From CAYREX01 sp964423505 (GTDB taxonomy: Bacteria; Fermentibacterota; Fermentibacteria; Fermentibacterales; JCC-6), in contig CAYREX010000006.1 in assembly GCA_964423505.1 (NCBI GenBank), positions 81,290 through 145,289 on the forward strand: a DNA stretch of 64,000 nt, read 5' to 3'. A program made the position numbers and the translations under genes. A model generated the notes under the pieces. The model did not search any database and was not told where the DNA came from. It saw only the letters and a list, made by a program, of their open reading frames with translations. Below are positions 35,185 to 43,199 of the stretch, in pieces (the first letter of the stretch is position 1; each line of letters opens with the position of its first letter).

Positions 35185-36141
35185 CTACTCGGTGAGTGTG
35201 AACACCCTGACGGCGAAGCCCTGCATGCCGAGGCTGTCCACCACCATGGGCTCCATCATCTGCAGGATGGAGACGGCGTCGCCCAGGTCGTAGGCCTCGT
35301 AGTCGAACAGCGTGGCGACCTGCACCCCCCGCTCCTCGTCGTCGAACCGGCGCTCTATCCTCTGGGAGATGGTCTCCACGAAGCCGTCCAGCTGCGACTG
35401 GCTGAACTCGTCGGAGTAGACGGGTACGTCGTAGCGTATGTCCAGCTCCTCCACGCTGCCCCGCAGCATGCGCGGGGTGAAGTAGAGCTTCACGACCAGC
35501 GCCACCGGCTGGCTGTCCGGACCCGGGGTCTCCAGCCTCGTCAGCGGGGCGTCGACGTACTCCGTCTCGGTGGTGTCGGTCCAGGCGCAGAGCCTGTCAA
35601 CCGTCAGCGGCTCGAAGTCCCGCTGGTTTATCTTCTGCACGACGTAGCTGGCCGCTCCCCTGAGCGGTGCGGACCAGGGACCGACGAACGAGACGGTGGA
35701 GCCCTCCGGTATCATGCCCATGTCGACGTTCGCCCTCGGAAGGGCCAGCGTGGCGCTGTCGTCGAAGACGTAGACGATGTCGGAGCCTATCAGGGTGGCC
35801 ACGGTATCCTCTTCCAGCTCGACCGGCATGTCCACCGCGATGGTGTCGCGGGAGGGGGGGACGGGGTTGTAGACCGAAGGCTCGGTCGAGGAGATCATGA
35901 AGGCGGCGATCCCGATGCCGACGAGGGCTATGAGAGCCCCTATCTTGCCGTACTCGCCCTTGGTCCTCGGGGTCCTGAACTCCTGTCTCTCCTTGAAGGG
36001 GACCGGCTTGTCGGACCGCTCCCGGAGCGAGCTCCGCTTCTCGCTTGCGGGCAGGTTCTGAACGGACAGCTCGAAGCCGCAGTTCTCGCACTTGCCCTTG
36101 TCACGACCCTCGTTGTTGTGACCGCAACAGCGGCATACCAT
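35185..36141 (-). CDS. Zinc-ribbon membrane protein of unknown function
   Basis: N-terminal zinc ribbon (CRCCGHNNEGRDKGKCENCG, residues 3-22), a basic linker, one membrane helix at about 68-85 (IGALIALVGIGIAAFMI) and a ~230-residue extracytoplasmic domain that is rich in acidic residues and has no motif I recognise. Two-thirds of the protein would lie outside the membrane. It stands 28 bp downstream of the PpiC-type foldase with a GGAGG before the ATG, so the pair may work together in envelope biogenesis; that is inference. Confidence 0.7.
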   Translation of the reverse strand: MVCRCCGHNNEGRDKGKCENCGFELSVQNLPASEKRSSLRERSDKPVPFKERQEFRTPRTKGEYGKIGALIALVGIGIAAFMISSTEPSVYNPVPPSRDTIAVDMPVELEEDTVATLIGSDIVYVFDDSATLALPRANVDMGMIPEGSTVSFVGPWSAPLRGAASYVVQKINQRDFEPLTVDRLCAWTDTTETEYVDAPLTRLETPGPDSQPVALVVKLYFTPRMLRGSVEELDIRYDVPVYSDEFSQSQLDGFVETISQRIERRFDDEERGVQVATLFDYEAYDLGDAVSILQMMEPMVVDSLGMQGFAVRVFTLTE

Positions 36142-36169
36142 CTGTGACCTCCGTGTGCGCCGGGGACCC

Positions 36170-37828
36170 TCAGGGCTCCGTAATGGTGGTATCCGCGGCC
36201 AGGAAGCTGTCCACGTAATCCCAGTCGACCTCGTAATGATACTCCGCCCTCAGACGCTCTACAAGTGCGGAGATGACCTCCTCCTCCTCCCGGGCGTAGA
36301 CCAGGTCGCTCAGCTCATCCTCCGCCTCCTCGAAGCTCGCCTGGTGCTCCTCCGAGACCTCCTCGGTCCTGAAGAGGATGACCCTGCCCCTGGAGAGGCT
36401 GCAGGGAACCAGATCTCCGACCTCCGATGCGAACAGGAGGCTGTCCCACGGGGAGGGGACGTCGTCGGCGGTGAGCGGACGCGTGAGGATGGGGTCGTCC
36501 TGCGAGGCCAGCTCCGGTATCGGCGAGAGGGTGTCGGTCATGGTGAACGGGTCGGCGCCTGACTCCAGGGCCTCGTCCAGGACCTCGACCTGCTCCGGGG
36601 TGAGAGCGCCTATCGCGCTGAAGACCCTCTCCTCGGGAACGAGCAGCATGTCCCTGTTCTCCTCGAAGACCTCCAGCATCGCCTCCTCGGTAACCTCTAT
36701 CTGCGGCGCTATCACCGAGTCGTAGTAGGTGTCGAGGAGCTCGTTCTCCACGGACCGGTGCGCCACGGACATGACGGAGGGCAGCGTGTCCATGCCCATC
36801 TCCCTCGCCTCCATGGCCATGACGTCGTAGAGGCCGAGTATCATGCAGTAGCTCTCCACCCAGCCCGGGTCCGTGGGGCTCCTGGGCATCATGGGCGGGA
36901 GGCTCCGGATGTTCTCGACCAGGCTGTACAGAGACCTGGAGCCGCCCTCCCAGGCGTAGGCGTCCATGGAGAGCTCCTCCTCGGTGTACGGCTCGTACTC
37001 CCCGGTGTCGTCGGTTGCGTGCTCGGCTACGAGCTCCGGTACGCCGGGGGTCACCGCCAGGCCGCTGCCGACCCTCAGGCTGTCCTCAAGCTCCCGCTTG
37101 CGCTCCTCCTGCAGACGGCCGAGTATCCTGGCGCCTATCTGCTGCTCGAGCTCCGGGAGAGGCGGCAGGTCGTAGACGTAGAGGCTCTCCACCCTGAGGA
37201 ACCTCCAGCCGGAGGGGAAGGTGTCCATCGGGGAGACCTCTCCCTGCCCGAGACCCTCCAGCAGCTCCCTGTCGAGGAAGTAGGTCATCTGCATGTCCGT
37301 CGGTCCGACCAGCCCACCGGTGGGCGCGTCGAACTGGATGCTGGTGTGCTCGGTGACCAGCTCCCCCATGTCGGCGCCGGAGACCACCAGCTCCCTGAGG
37401 CTGTCGCAGAGCGCGCTGTCGGCAACGTTCATTGCGCGGTAGACCACCATGGTGCCCATCCGGTCGTAGAAGCTCTGTACCGTGTCCGGCGGCAGCTCGA
37501 CCCGTCCGAGCATCTCGCTCATCCAGGCCGACTGCAGCTGCTCGCGCTCCCTGTCGTGCCGGTAGCGCTGCATGGCGGTCGTGGTGTCCAGACCCATGCT
37601 CTCCGCCTCGAGGAGTATGAGCTGCCTCGATATCATGTTGTCGACTGCTGCGTAGATCCGGGCGGAGTCACCCTCGCATCTCTGGAGGCTCCTCTGCATC
37701 AGGTCCCTCGAGATACTGATGTCGCCGGAGACGGCCTCGTCGGCCGCCGCGGCCTCCCGGGGGGCTTCGGAGCACCCGGCCGCCGCCGCAAGCAGGGCCG
37801 CGAGGAGAAGTGACCAGAGCTTAGGCAT
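36170..37828 (-). CDS. PpiC/SurA-type peptidyl-prolyl isomerase lipoprotein
   Basis: Signal sequence with a lipobox ending AAAAGC (Cys about residue 19), so anchored as a lipoprotein. Around residues 125-220 is a parvulin-like domain (YRAMNVADSALCDSLRELV, GGLVGPTDM, GQGEVSPMDTFPSGWRFLRV). A second, weaker copy may span about 390-480. The N-terminal segment with RDLMQRSLQRCEGD resembles SurA/PrsA helical chaperone parts. The ATG at 37828 was preferred to 37840 for its GGAGG with 5-nt spacing. Probably folds exported or outer-membrane proteins. Highly acidic. Confidence 0.78.
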   Translation of the reverse strand: MPKLWSLLLAALLAAAAGCSEAPREAAAADEAVSGDISISRDLMQRSLQRCEGDSARIYAAVDNMISRQLILLEAESMGLDTTTAMQRYRHDREREQLQSAWMSEMLGRVELPPDTVQSFYDRMGTMVVYRAMNVADSALCDSLRELVVSGADMGELVTEHTSIQFDAPTGGLVGPTDMQMTYFLDRELLEGLGQGEVSPMDTFPSGWRFLRVESLYVYDLPPLPELEQQIGARILGRLQEERKRELEDSLRVGSGLAVTPGVPELVAEHATDDTGEYEPYTEEELSMDAYAWEGGSRSLYSLVENIRSLPPMMPRSPTDPGWVESYCMILGLYDVMAMEAREMGMDTLPSVMSVAHRSVENELLDTYYDSVIAPQIEVTEEAMLEVFEENRDMLLVPEERVFSAIGALTPEQVEVLDEALESGADPFTMTDTLSPIPELASQDDPILTRPLTADDVPSPWDSLLFASEVGDLVPCSLSRGRVILFRTEEVSEEHQASFEEAEDELSDLVYAREEEEVISALVERLRAEYHYEVDWDYVDSFLAADTTITEP

Positions 37829-37877
37829 GTGTCCCTCCATGTTCCCGCAGTGTTCGTCTCAACTTATATTCTGGCCT

Positions 37878-37905
37878 AATGTAGCCGGGGAGACCACCTT
37901 GTCAA
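37878..37905 (-). promoter_or_regulatory. Promoter of the PpiC-type foldase gene
   Basis: Minus-strand TTGACA (37900-37905), 16-bp spacer, TACATT (37878-37883, four of six). The transcript would have a leader of about 40 nt. The same 77-bp divergent region must also drive the carboxypeptidase gene, for which only a TATATT at 37865-37870 without a good -35 was seen. Confidence 0.55.
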
Positions 37906-37917
37906 CCGGAGGCCCTC

Positions 37918-39261
37918 ATGGTCCAGCTCCTTCTGTGCCTGCTCGTGGCGGCGGCTCCCGAGCCGCCGGGGATGCCCTCCCTCCCCTCCGGATGGAGGGC
38001 CGGGCTACTGGCGGTGGACGCGGCTACCGGCGAGGAGCTCCTCTCGGCGAGCGCCGACGAGACCTTCAGGCCGGCCTCCTCCGTCAAGCTGGTCACCACT
38101 CTCCTCGCCCTGGAGGAGCTGGGACCGGCATGGAGATGGGAGACGGCCCTGCTGGCCGACACCGCCGCAGGCAGGCTCTGGCTCGTCGGCGAGGGTGCGC
38201 CGCTGCTCAGCGCCGAGCACCTCTCCGTGATGGCCATGGAGACCGCCGCAACCCTTCCGCCCGGGGAGAGCTGGGAGCTGCTCTGGGACGTGAGCCGTTT
38301 CCTGCCGGAGAGCCACTGCCTGGGCTGGGACCGCGCCGACTGGAGCAGGACCTACTGCCCGCCGGTGGAGGCGTTGAGCATCGGTGACAACGTGCTGCAG
38401 GTAGTGGTCTCCTCTGTGGGGGACACCCTGAGGGCGCTCCACTACCCGGAGCTGCCGGGCCTCAGCCTCTCCCTCTATGTCGAGCGGGGATGGCGCACCT
38501 CGCTCGAGTGCGACGTCTCCGGATGGGACGAGGGACCCCCGACCATGGAGGTCTCCGGGACCATCGAGCCCGGAACGGTGGCCATCCTGTACAAGCCCTT
38601 CGCCGGAGCCCCCTCGGAGCTGGCCTCGATGGCCGAGATGGAGCTGGCCGGCCGGGGGCTGGACCTGGCCGGGGGAGGCCCCGGAGCGCTCGGGGACCGG
38701 AGCGGGCTGCAGACCGTCTCCGTCATGCGCTCCGACCCGCTCTTCGTGGTGCTTGCCTCCATGAACAAGTGGAGCCGGAACATGGTCGCCGAGATGGTCC
38801 TCCGGTCCGTCAGCGCCGAGAGGGGAGTGGAGCCGGCCTCCACCGGCGCCGGGTGCGACCTGGCCGGGGAGATGCTGCTGGAGCTGCTCCCGGACGGAGG
38901 CGACTTCGCCCTGGCCGACGGCTCCGGGCTCTCCCGCCTCAACATGCTCACCCCGCGGCACCTGGCGGCCGTGGTGCGCGCCGGCGCCCGGTCGCCGGAG
39001 TACGGTCCGGAGTTCCTGGCCACCCTCCCGGTGGCCGGCGTGGACGGCACCCTGGCATCCAGGATGGGGAACCTGCCTCCGGGTAGCTTCAGGGGGAAGA
39101 CGGGTACCCTCTCGGATACGTCCAGCCTGGCGGGGCTCCTGCGCACCTCCGGCGGCAGGGAGCTCGTGGTGGTGATAATGCTGGAGTACCCGAGCGGGTC
39201 CACCTGGACCGCCAGGGGATGGCAGGACACCGTCGTGAGCCGCCTGTGGGAGGCCTACTGA
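37918..39261 (+). CDS. dacB: D-alanyl-D-alanine carboxypeptidase/endopeptidase, PBP4 type (DacB, S13)
   Basis: Penicillin-binding protein that trims or opens peptidoglycan cross-links in the periplasm. The three active-site motifs are present: SxxK in RPASSVKLVTT near residue 57, SxN in KWSRNMVAEM near residue 287, and KTG in FRGKTGTLSD near residue 395; ADGSGLSR is also typical. N-terminal signal-like segment (residues 1-14). The 447-residue size fits class C type 4 PBPs. GGAGG lies 5 nt before the ATG. It converges on the glycosyltransferase gene with a 7-bp overlap. Confidence 0.92.
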   Translation: MVQLLLCLLVAAAPEPPGMPSLPSGWRAGLLAVDAATGEELLSASADETFRPASSVKLVTTLLALEELGPAWRWETALLADTAAGRLWLVGEGAPLLSAEHLSVMAMETAATLPPGESWELLWDVSRFLPESHCLGWDRADWSRTYCPPVEALSIGDNVLQVVVSSVGDTLRALHYPELPGLSLSLYVERGWRTSLECDVSGWDEGPPTMEVSGTIEPGTVAILYKPFAGAPSELASMAEMELAGRGLDLAGGGPGALGDRSGLQTVSVMRSDPLFVVLASMNKWSRNMVAEMVLRSVSAERGVEPASTGAGCDLAGEMLLELLPDGGDFALADGSGLSRLNMLTPRHLAAVVRAGARSPEYGPEFLATLPVAGVDGTLASRMGNLPPGSFRGKTGTLSDTSSLAGLLRTSGGRELVVVIMLEYPSGSTWTARGWQDTVVSRLWEAY

Positions 39262-39986
39262 GGGGTGCCCTCCCCCGGGGCGCCGCCGAGCGCCAGACGG
39301 AGCGGAGTCACGACCGACTCGAGGAGCACCGGCAGTGTGAGCTTGGAGCTCCCCCTCTCCCGCTCGACGAAGACGATGGGCACCTCCTCCACCCGTGCGC
39401 CGCTGCGCCAGACCCTGTAGAGCGACTCCACCAGGAAGGCGTAGCCGGATGTCACCGTGCCACCGGTCAGCAGGGACAGTAGGCCGGAGCGGAAGCCCCG
39501 GAAGCCGCTGGTGCAGTCACTGAAGGGCATTCCGGTAACCGTCCGGATGTAGCGGTTGGCCGCGTAGCTCATGTTCAGGCGGACTATGGACCAGTTCAGG
39601 ACGCTTACGCCCCTGAGGTACCGGGAGCCGACGGCCATGTCCGAGCCGTCGAGCGCCCGGTCCAGGCCGGTCAGGTGTGTGGGGGGATGGGAGAGGTCAG
39701 CGTCCATCATGAAGACCCGGTCCCACCCCTCCTCCAGGACCTTCGAGTAGGCCTCCCGGTAGGCGTTCCCCAGCCCCCTCGGGCCCTCCCTGCGGAGCAG
39801 TCTCACCCCGGGGTCGGAGCGGGCCAGTCCGAGGACGGCTTCCCCGGTCCCGTCCGGGGAGTCGTCGTCAACGAAGAGGACGTCCCAGTCGCAGACGGAG
39901 CGCAGCCCCGAGAGGAGGGGGCCGACGTTGGCCGCCTCGTTGTAGGTCGGAACGAGGACGAGCCTCCGGGGTCCGCTACCGGTCAG
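39255..39986 (-). CDS. Polyprenol-phosphate mannosyltransferase-like GT2 (DPM1 type), CTG start inferred
   Basis: Transfers a sugar from a nucleotide donor to polyprenyl phosphate. Motifs are LVLVPTYNEAANV, VLFVDDDSPDGTG, FMMDADLSHPP (DxD) and GMPFSDCTSGFRGFR, the usual DPM1 series. The first in-frame ATG (39806) would cut off the nucleotide-binding strand. No ATG/GTG/TTG is available upstream, but CTG at 39986 overlaps the efp stop as CTGA, exactly like the ATGA junctions around it, and gives 243 residues, the size of single-domain DPM1. The C-terminus has no membrane helices. Confidence 0.87.
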   Translation of the reverse strand: MTGSGPRRLVLVPTYNEAANVGPLLSGLRSVCDWDVLFVDDDSPDGTGEAVLGLARSDPGVRLLRREGPRGLGNAYREAYSKVLEEGWDRVFMMDADLSHPPTHLTGLDRALDGSDMAVGSRYLRGVSVLNWSIVRLNMSYAANRYIRTVTGMPFSDCTSGFRGFRSGLLSLLTGGTVTSGYAFLVESLYRVWRSGARVEEVPIVFVERERGSSKLTLPVLLESVVTPLRLALGGAPGEGTPQ

Positions 39987-40546
39987 GAGGTCACCCTCTC
40001 GATGTAGGAGTCGGACCTGGTGTCTATGCGGAGCAGGTCTCCCTCCTGGATGAAAAGCGGTACCTGGACCTTGAGCCCCGTCTCCAGGGTGGCCGGCTTG
40101 GAGCCGCCGCTGGCCGTGTCGCCCCTTACGCCCGGCTCGGTCTCGGTGACCTCCAGGGTGACGAAGTCGGGCGGGCCGACCATTATGGGCTTGTCGTCCA
40201 CGAAGGCGAGCTGGACGTCGGCGTTGTCCTTCAGGTAGAGGTCAGCGTCTCCCACGAGGCTCCTGTCCAGATGGAGCTGCTCGTAGGTATCCGGGTTCAT
40301 CACGACGTACTCGATGTCCGTGTGGTAGAGCAGCTCGTAGGTCCGGTGCTCCACCCTCACCTCACTGACCTTCTCGCCGGCCCTCCAGGTCCTGTCCACG
40401 ACCTTGCCGGAGAGGACCTCCTTCAGCTTGGAGCGGACGAATGCGTTGCCCTTGCCGGGCTTCACGTGCTGGAACTCCACGATCTCGCAGAGAACCCCGT
40501 CCACGTCTATGACCATCCCTCTCCTGAAGTCATTGCTGGTAGTCAT
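39983..40546 (-). CDS. efp: Elongation factor P
   Basis: Relieves ribosome stalling at polyproline. The 187-residue product has the KOW-like domain I with HVKPGKGNAFVRSK, where Lys32 is the position modified in other bacteria, and domains II-III ending in the family motif LKVQVPLFIQEGD. The ATG at 40546 follows GGAGG by 6 nt; an in-frame TTG two codons earlier is less likely. No epmA/epmB or ymfI-type modification gene is nearby. Confidence 0.96.
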   Translation of the reverse strand: MTTSNDFRRGMVIDVDGVLCEIVEFQHVKPGKGNAFVRSKLKEVLSGKVVDRTWRAGEKVSEVRVEHRTYELLYHTDIEYVVMNPDTYEQLHLDRSLVGDADLYLKDNADVQLAFVDDKPIMVGPPDFVTLEVTETEPGVRGDTASGGSKPATLETGLKVQVPLFIQEGDLLRIDTRSDSYIERVTS

Positions 40547-40591
40547 GCGCAACCTCCGGTCGTGTCGTCTCGATGGTTTCCCGGGGAGCCG

Positions 40592-41050
40592 TCAGGCGGT
40601 CTCCGGGGCCAGGGAGCAGGCGATGTCCAGCGCGTGGAGGTAGCCGGTGACACCGGCCCCCGCGAGGAGGACGTCCGCCCCGGCCGCCGTGACCAGGTTC
40701 CTCCGGAAGGGCTCCCGGCTGAAGACCCTGCTCATGTGGACCTCGACCACCGGACCGGGGAAGGCCCGCATGGCGTCGAGGATGGCTATGGAGTAGTGGG
40801 AGTAGGCGGCCGGGTTGATGACCAGGGCTGCCGCCTCCGGGCGGGCGGAGCCTATCCTGGCGACCAGCTCGCCCTCGATGTCCGACTGGTAGAAGTCCAG
40901 CCCGAAGCCGAGGCCGGCCGCCCGGTCGGTCAGCATGGTCACCAGCTCGGCCTGGGTAGTCCTGCCGTAGTGGTCGACCTCCCTGCTCCCGAGCATTGCG
41001 AGGTTGGGGCCGTTGACCACCAGGACCCTCGGCTCCGGGCCCGCGGTCAT
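40592..41050 (-). CDS. aroQ: 3-dehydroquinate dehydratase, type II
   Basis: Third step of the shikimate pathway, 152 residues. Family motifs are VNGPNLAMLGSREVDHYG (with catalytic Arg and Tyr), FYQSDIEGELV, NPAAYSHYSIAILDA (Asn and catalytic His region) and VEVHMSRVFSREPFR. It overlaps the TPR gene by ATGA and lies 45 bp before efp, a common neighbour of aroQ in other bacteria. Confidence 0.95.
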   Translation of the reverse strand: MTAGPEPRVLVVNGPNLAMLGSREVDHYGRTTQAELVTMLTDRAAGLGFGLDFYQSDIEGELVARIGSARPEAAALVINPAAYSHYSIAILDAMRAFPGPVVEVHMSRVFSREPFRRNLVTAAGADVLLAGAGVTGYLHALDIACSLAPETA

Positions 41051-41787
41051 TCGACCCCGTAGGGGGAGAGCCCGAGCTCCAGTCGCTCCTCCTCGGAGAA
41101 GAGGTCGAGGAGCTTCCTGGGAGCGCCGTCCGAGAGCGACCGGTCCGCGGGAGCGGCGTCCTCCTCGATGCCCTGCTCCCTCAGCACCTTCTCCATCCTG
41201 GAGGTCCTGGGATAGGGAACGCCCTGCTCGTCCGCCCGGAGCGGCTCGCCGGCGTCGGTCGCGGAGGCGCCGGCCCCTTCCAGCCGTCCGTCATCTTCGT
41301 CTCCGGGGAGAGGGGCGCCTTCATCCGGCTCGTCCCCGTCATCATCCGCTGAGCCGTAGGTATCCTCGGACTCACCGGCCCGCTCCGACGCCTCCTCCAT
41401 GCGCTCGCGGGCCTCGTCGTCGCCCGGGTGCTCGAAGAGGTACTCCTCGAACATCTCCACCGCCCTGGCCCATCTCCGTCTGCTGTAGTGTATCATCGCC
41501 AGGCTCTTCAGGGCGACGAGGTTCCTGGGGTGCTCCTCCAGGACCGACTCGTAGACGGTCGCCGCGTCGGTGAGCCTGCCGGAGTCCTGGTAGCACCGGC
41601 CCATGACTATGGAGATGGAGGCGTTCGTCCTCCATCTCTTCAGCCCCTCGGCGGCCACGGCGAGCGCCTCGCCGGTCCTTCCCTCCCTGCGCAGGAGGTC
41701 CGCCAGCCTGGAGCAGACCAGGGGGCTGGGCCCCTTCTCCCAGCGCTCCTCGAGCTCCCTCAGCTCCTCCGCCGATACTCCCGCCAT
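41047..41787 (-). CDS. Tetratricopeptide-repeat protein
   Basis: Cytoplasmic 246-residue protein with three or four TPR motifs in the first half (about residues 10-125, for example VMGRCYQDSGRLTDAATVYE and AMIHYSRRRWARAVEMFEEY), followed by a very acidic, low-complexity linker (about 130-190) and a short conserved-looking tail RKLLDLFSEEERLELGLSP. The tail looks like a docking peptide, but no partner can be named. ATG 41787 is preferred to the GTG at 41793 for its Shine-Dalgarno spacing. Confidence 0.75.
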   Translation of the reverse strand: MAGVSAEELRELEERWEKGPSPLVCSRLADLLRREGRTGEALAVAAEGLKRWRTNASISIVMGRCYQDSGRLTDAATVYESVLEEHPRNLVALKSLAMIHYSRRRWARAVEMFEEYLFEHPGDDEARERMEEASERAGESEDTYGSADDDGDEPDEGAPLPGDEDDGRLEGAGASATDAGEPLRADEQGVPYPRTSRMEKVLREQGIEEDAAPADRSLSDGAPRKLLDLFSEEERLELGLSPYGVE

Positions 41788-41789
41788 GC

Positions 41790-42758
41790 TCACTCCTCCG
41801 CCAGCTGGAAGGTATCCATGATTATCCAGCCCTCACGGATGTAGGGCTCCTTCTCCCGACCCTCGTGGAAGACCTCCATGTCCAGCAGCCATCGTCTTTC
41901 CCCTCCGAAGAGGACGTAGCTGGTGAACGCCCCGGCGTTGATGTGCTCCGGGTTGCGCCACATGCCCAGCAGCCTGTATCCCTCCATGCCCGCATGGGTG
42001 AGGGGGGAGACCTCTACCCTGGAGCGGTCGACGCTGTCCGCCTCCGCGTCGTAGAAGAAGCGCCTGGCTACCGACTCCCTCCAGGTGACGGCCTCCTCCC
42101 CCGTCAGCGTCCTGGCGTCGTCGACCCATCGGACGCTCATGAGGAGCAGGCAGTGCTCGGAGACCCTGCGCTGGTACTGGACGAAACCGTCCTCCGGGTC
42201 CCAGTCCCTCAGGTGGTAGGACTTCGGTATGTCCATGGAGAAGCCGAGGGTCATAAGGCTGTCAATGCGCTCCGGGCTGCTCATCTGGGTGGCGACGAAG
42301 CTGCCGTAGACGTAGTCCTTCAGGTGGCGGTCGTAGCTCTCCTCCAGGAGCCCGGCGAGAAGACCGTAGGAGTCGAAGCCGGGCAGGACGAGCCCGTAGA
42401 CGTCCTGTCCGTCGGCCCAGAGGTCCCGGGCGTGGCTGATGCCCGCGGAGAGCGGCTCCAGCTCCACCGGCAGGTCCTCCTCCGAGGAGACCGCGACAAC
42501 GATGGTCCTCCGGGTCCGGAGGTCTCCGTCCAGGTCATCCAGGTCGCAGTAGGAGAAGTCGAACACCGGCTCCGCGTCGACCGTGGTCACGTACAGCTGG
42601 GAGCTGTCCGCAAGCGCGAGGGCCGCCTCGTCCGACAGCTCGGCGTCCACGGCGAGCAGCACCCCCTTGAGCGGCCCCGTGGGCGTCGCCTCCGCGCATG
42701 CCAGCGCGGCGGCCAGGAGGGCCGCCGTAGACGCAGCGAGCGCTCTCGTGGCGCTCAT
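41790..42758 (-). CDS. DUF4837-like lipoprotein
   Basis: A 322-residue protein with a lipoprotein signal (AAALAC, Cys about residue 21). The pattern of two related halves and the C-terminal stretch LLGMWRNPEHINAGAFTSYV followed by a basic-aromatic end resembles DUF4837, a family known mainly from Bacteroidetes and relatives. Function unknown. It overlaps the DUF948-like gene by ATGA. If the match holds it supports an FCB-group host. Confidence 0.65.
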   Translation of the reverse strand: MSATRALAASTAALLAAALACAEATPTGPLKGVLLAVDAELSDEAALALADSSQLYVTTVDAEPVFDFSYCDLDDLDGDLRTRRTIVVAVSSEEDLPVELEPLSAGISHARDLWADGQDVYGLVLPGFDSYGLLAGLLEESYDRHLKDYVYGSFVATQMSSPERIDSLMTLGFSMDIPKSYHLRDWDPEDGFVQYQRRVSEHCLLLMSVRWVDDARTLTGEEAVTWRESVARRFFYDAEADSVDRSRVEVSPLTHAGMEGYRLLGMWRNPEHINAGAFTSYVLFGGERRWLLDMEVFHEGREKEPYIREGWIIMDTFQLAEE

Positions 42759-43141
42759 TCCCGGTCCTCTCTCTTCTTCTTCTTCCTGCGGAAGAGGGAG
42801 CCCAGCGAGCCGGCCAGTGGGACCAGTAGCGGCAGCAGCCTCGACGCCGTGTCCACGAGACCCGAGGAGCCGCTCCTCCCACCCACCCTGTCCAGGATGT
42901 TGGTGGCCGAGTCGGCGGTGCGCCCTATCTCGGTGCCGCTCCGCTCGATCACCCGGAGGGCCGAGTCCAGCCTGGGGGTGAGCCGGTCGATGTCCTCCCT
43001 AAGCTCCGCCATGAGCCCCTCGGTCTCGGTGAGCGTCCTGCGCATCCTGAGCAGGACCGCGACGAGAACGGCCATGGTGGCTATCATGCCGAGCAGCATG
43101 ACCAGGAGAACTACGAAAATGCCCCAAACAGCGCTGTTCAC
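42755..43141 (-). CDS. DUF948-like small membrane protein
   Basis: One N-terminal membrane helix (about residues 7-31), then a charged region predicted as coiled coil (TETEGLMAELREDIDRLTPR) and a lysine-rich C-terminus (RRKKKKRE). The layout is that of DUF948/YtxG-type proteins of unknown function. The 58 bp upstream, between it and the OmpA-family gene, contain no clear terminator. Confidence 0.65.
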   Translation of the reverse strand: MNSAVWGIFVVLLVMLLGMIATMAVLVAVLLRMRRTLTETEGLMAELREDIDRLTPRLDSALRVIERSGTEIGRTADSATNILDRVGGRSGSSGLVDTASRLLPLLVPLAGSLGSLFRRKKKKREDRE

Positions 43142-43199
43142 AGGCGCACCCCTTCACATGTGTTCCGGCAGGCGGGAGCGGGCGTCGTGGTCGGCCGGG

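Noticed and set aside
37865..37870. TATATT as -10 of dacB
   Set aside because: No acceptable -35 at 15-19 bp; left as a note only.
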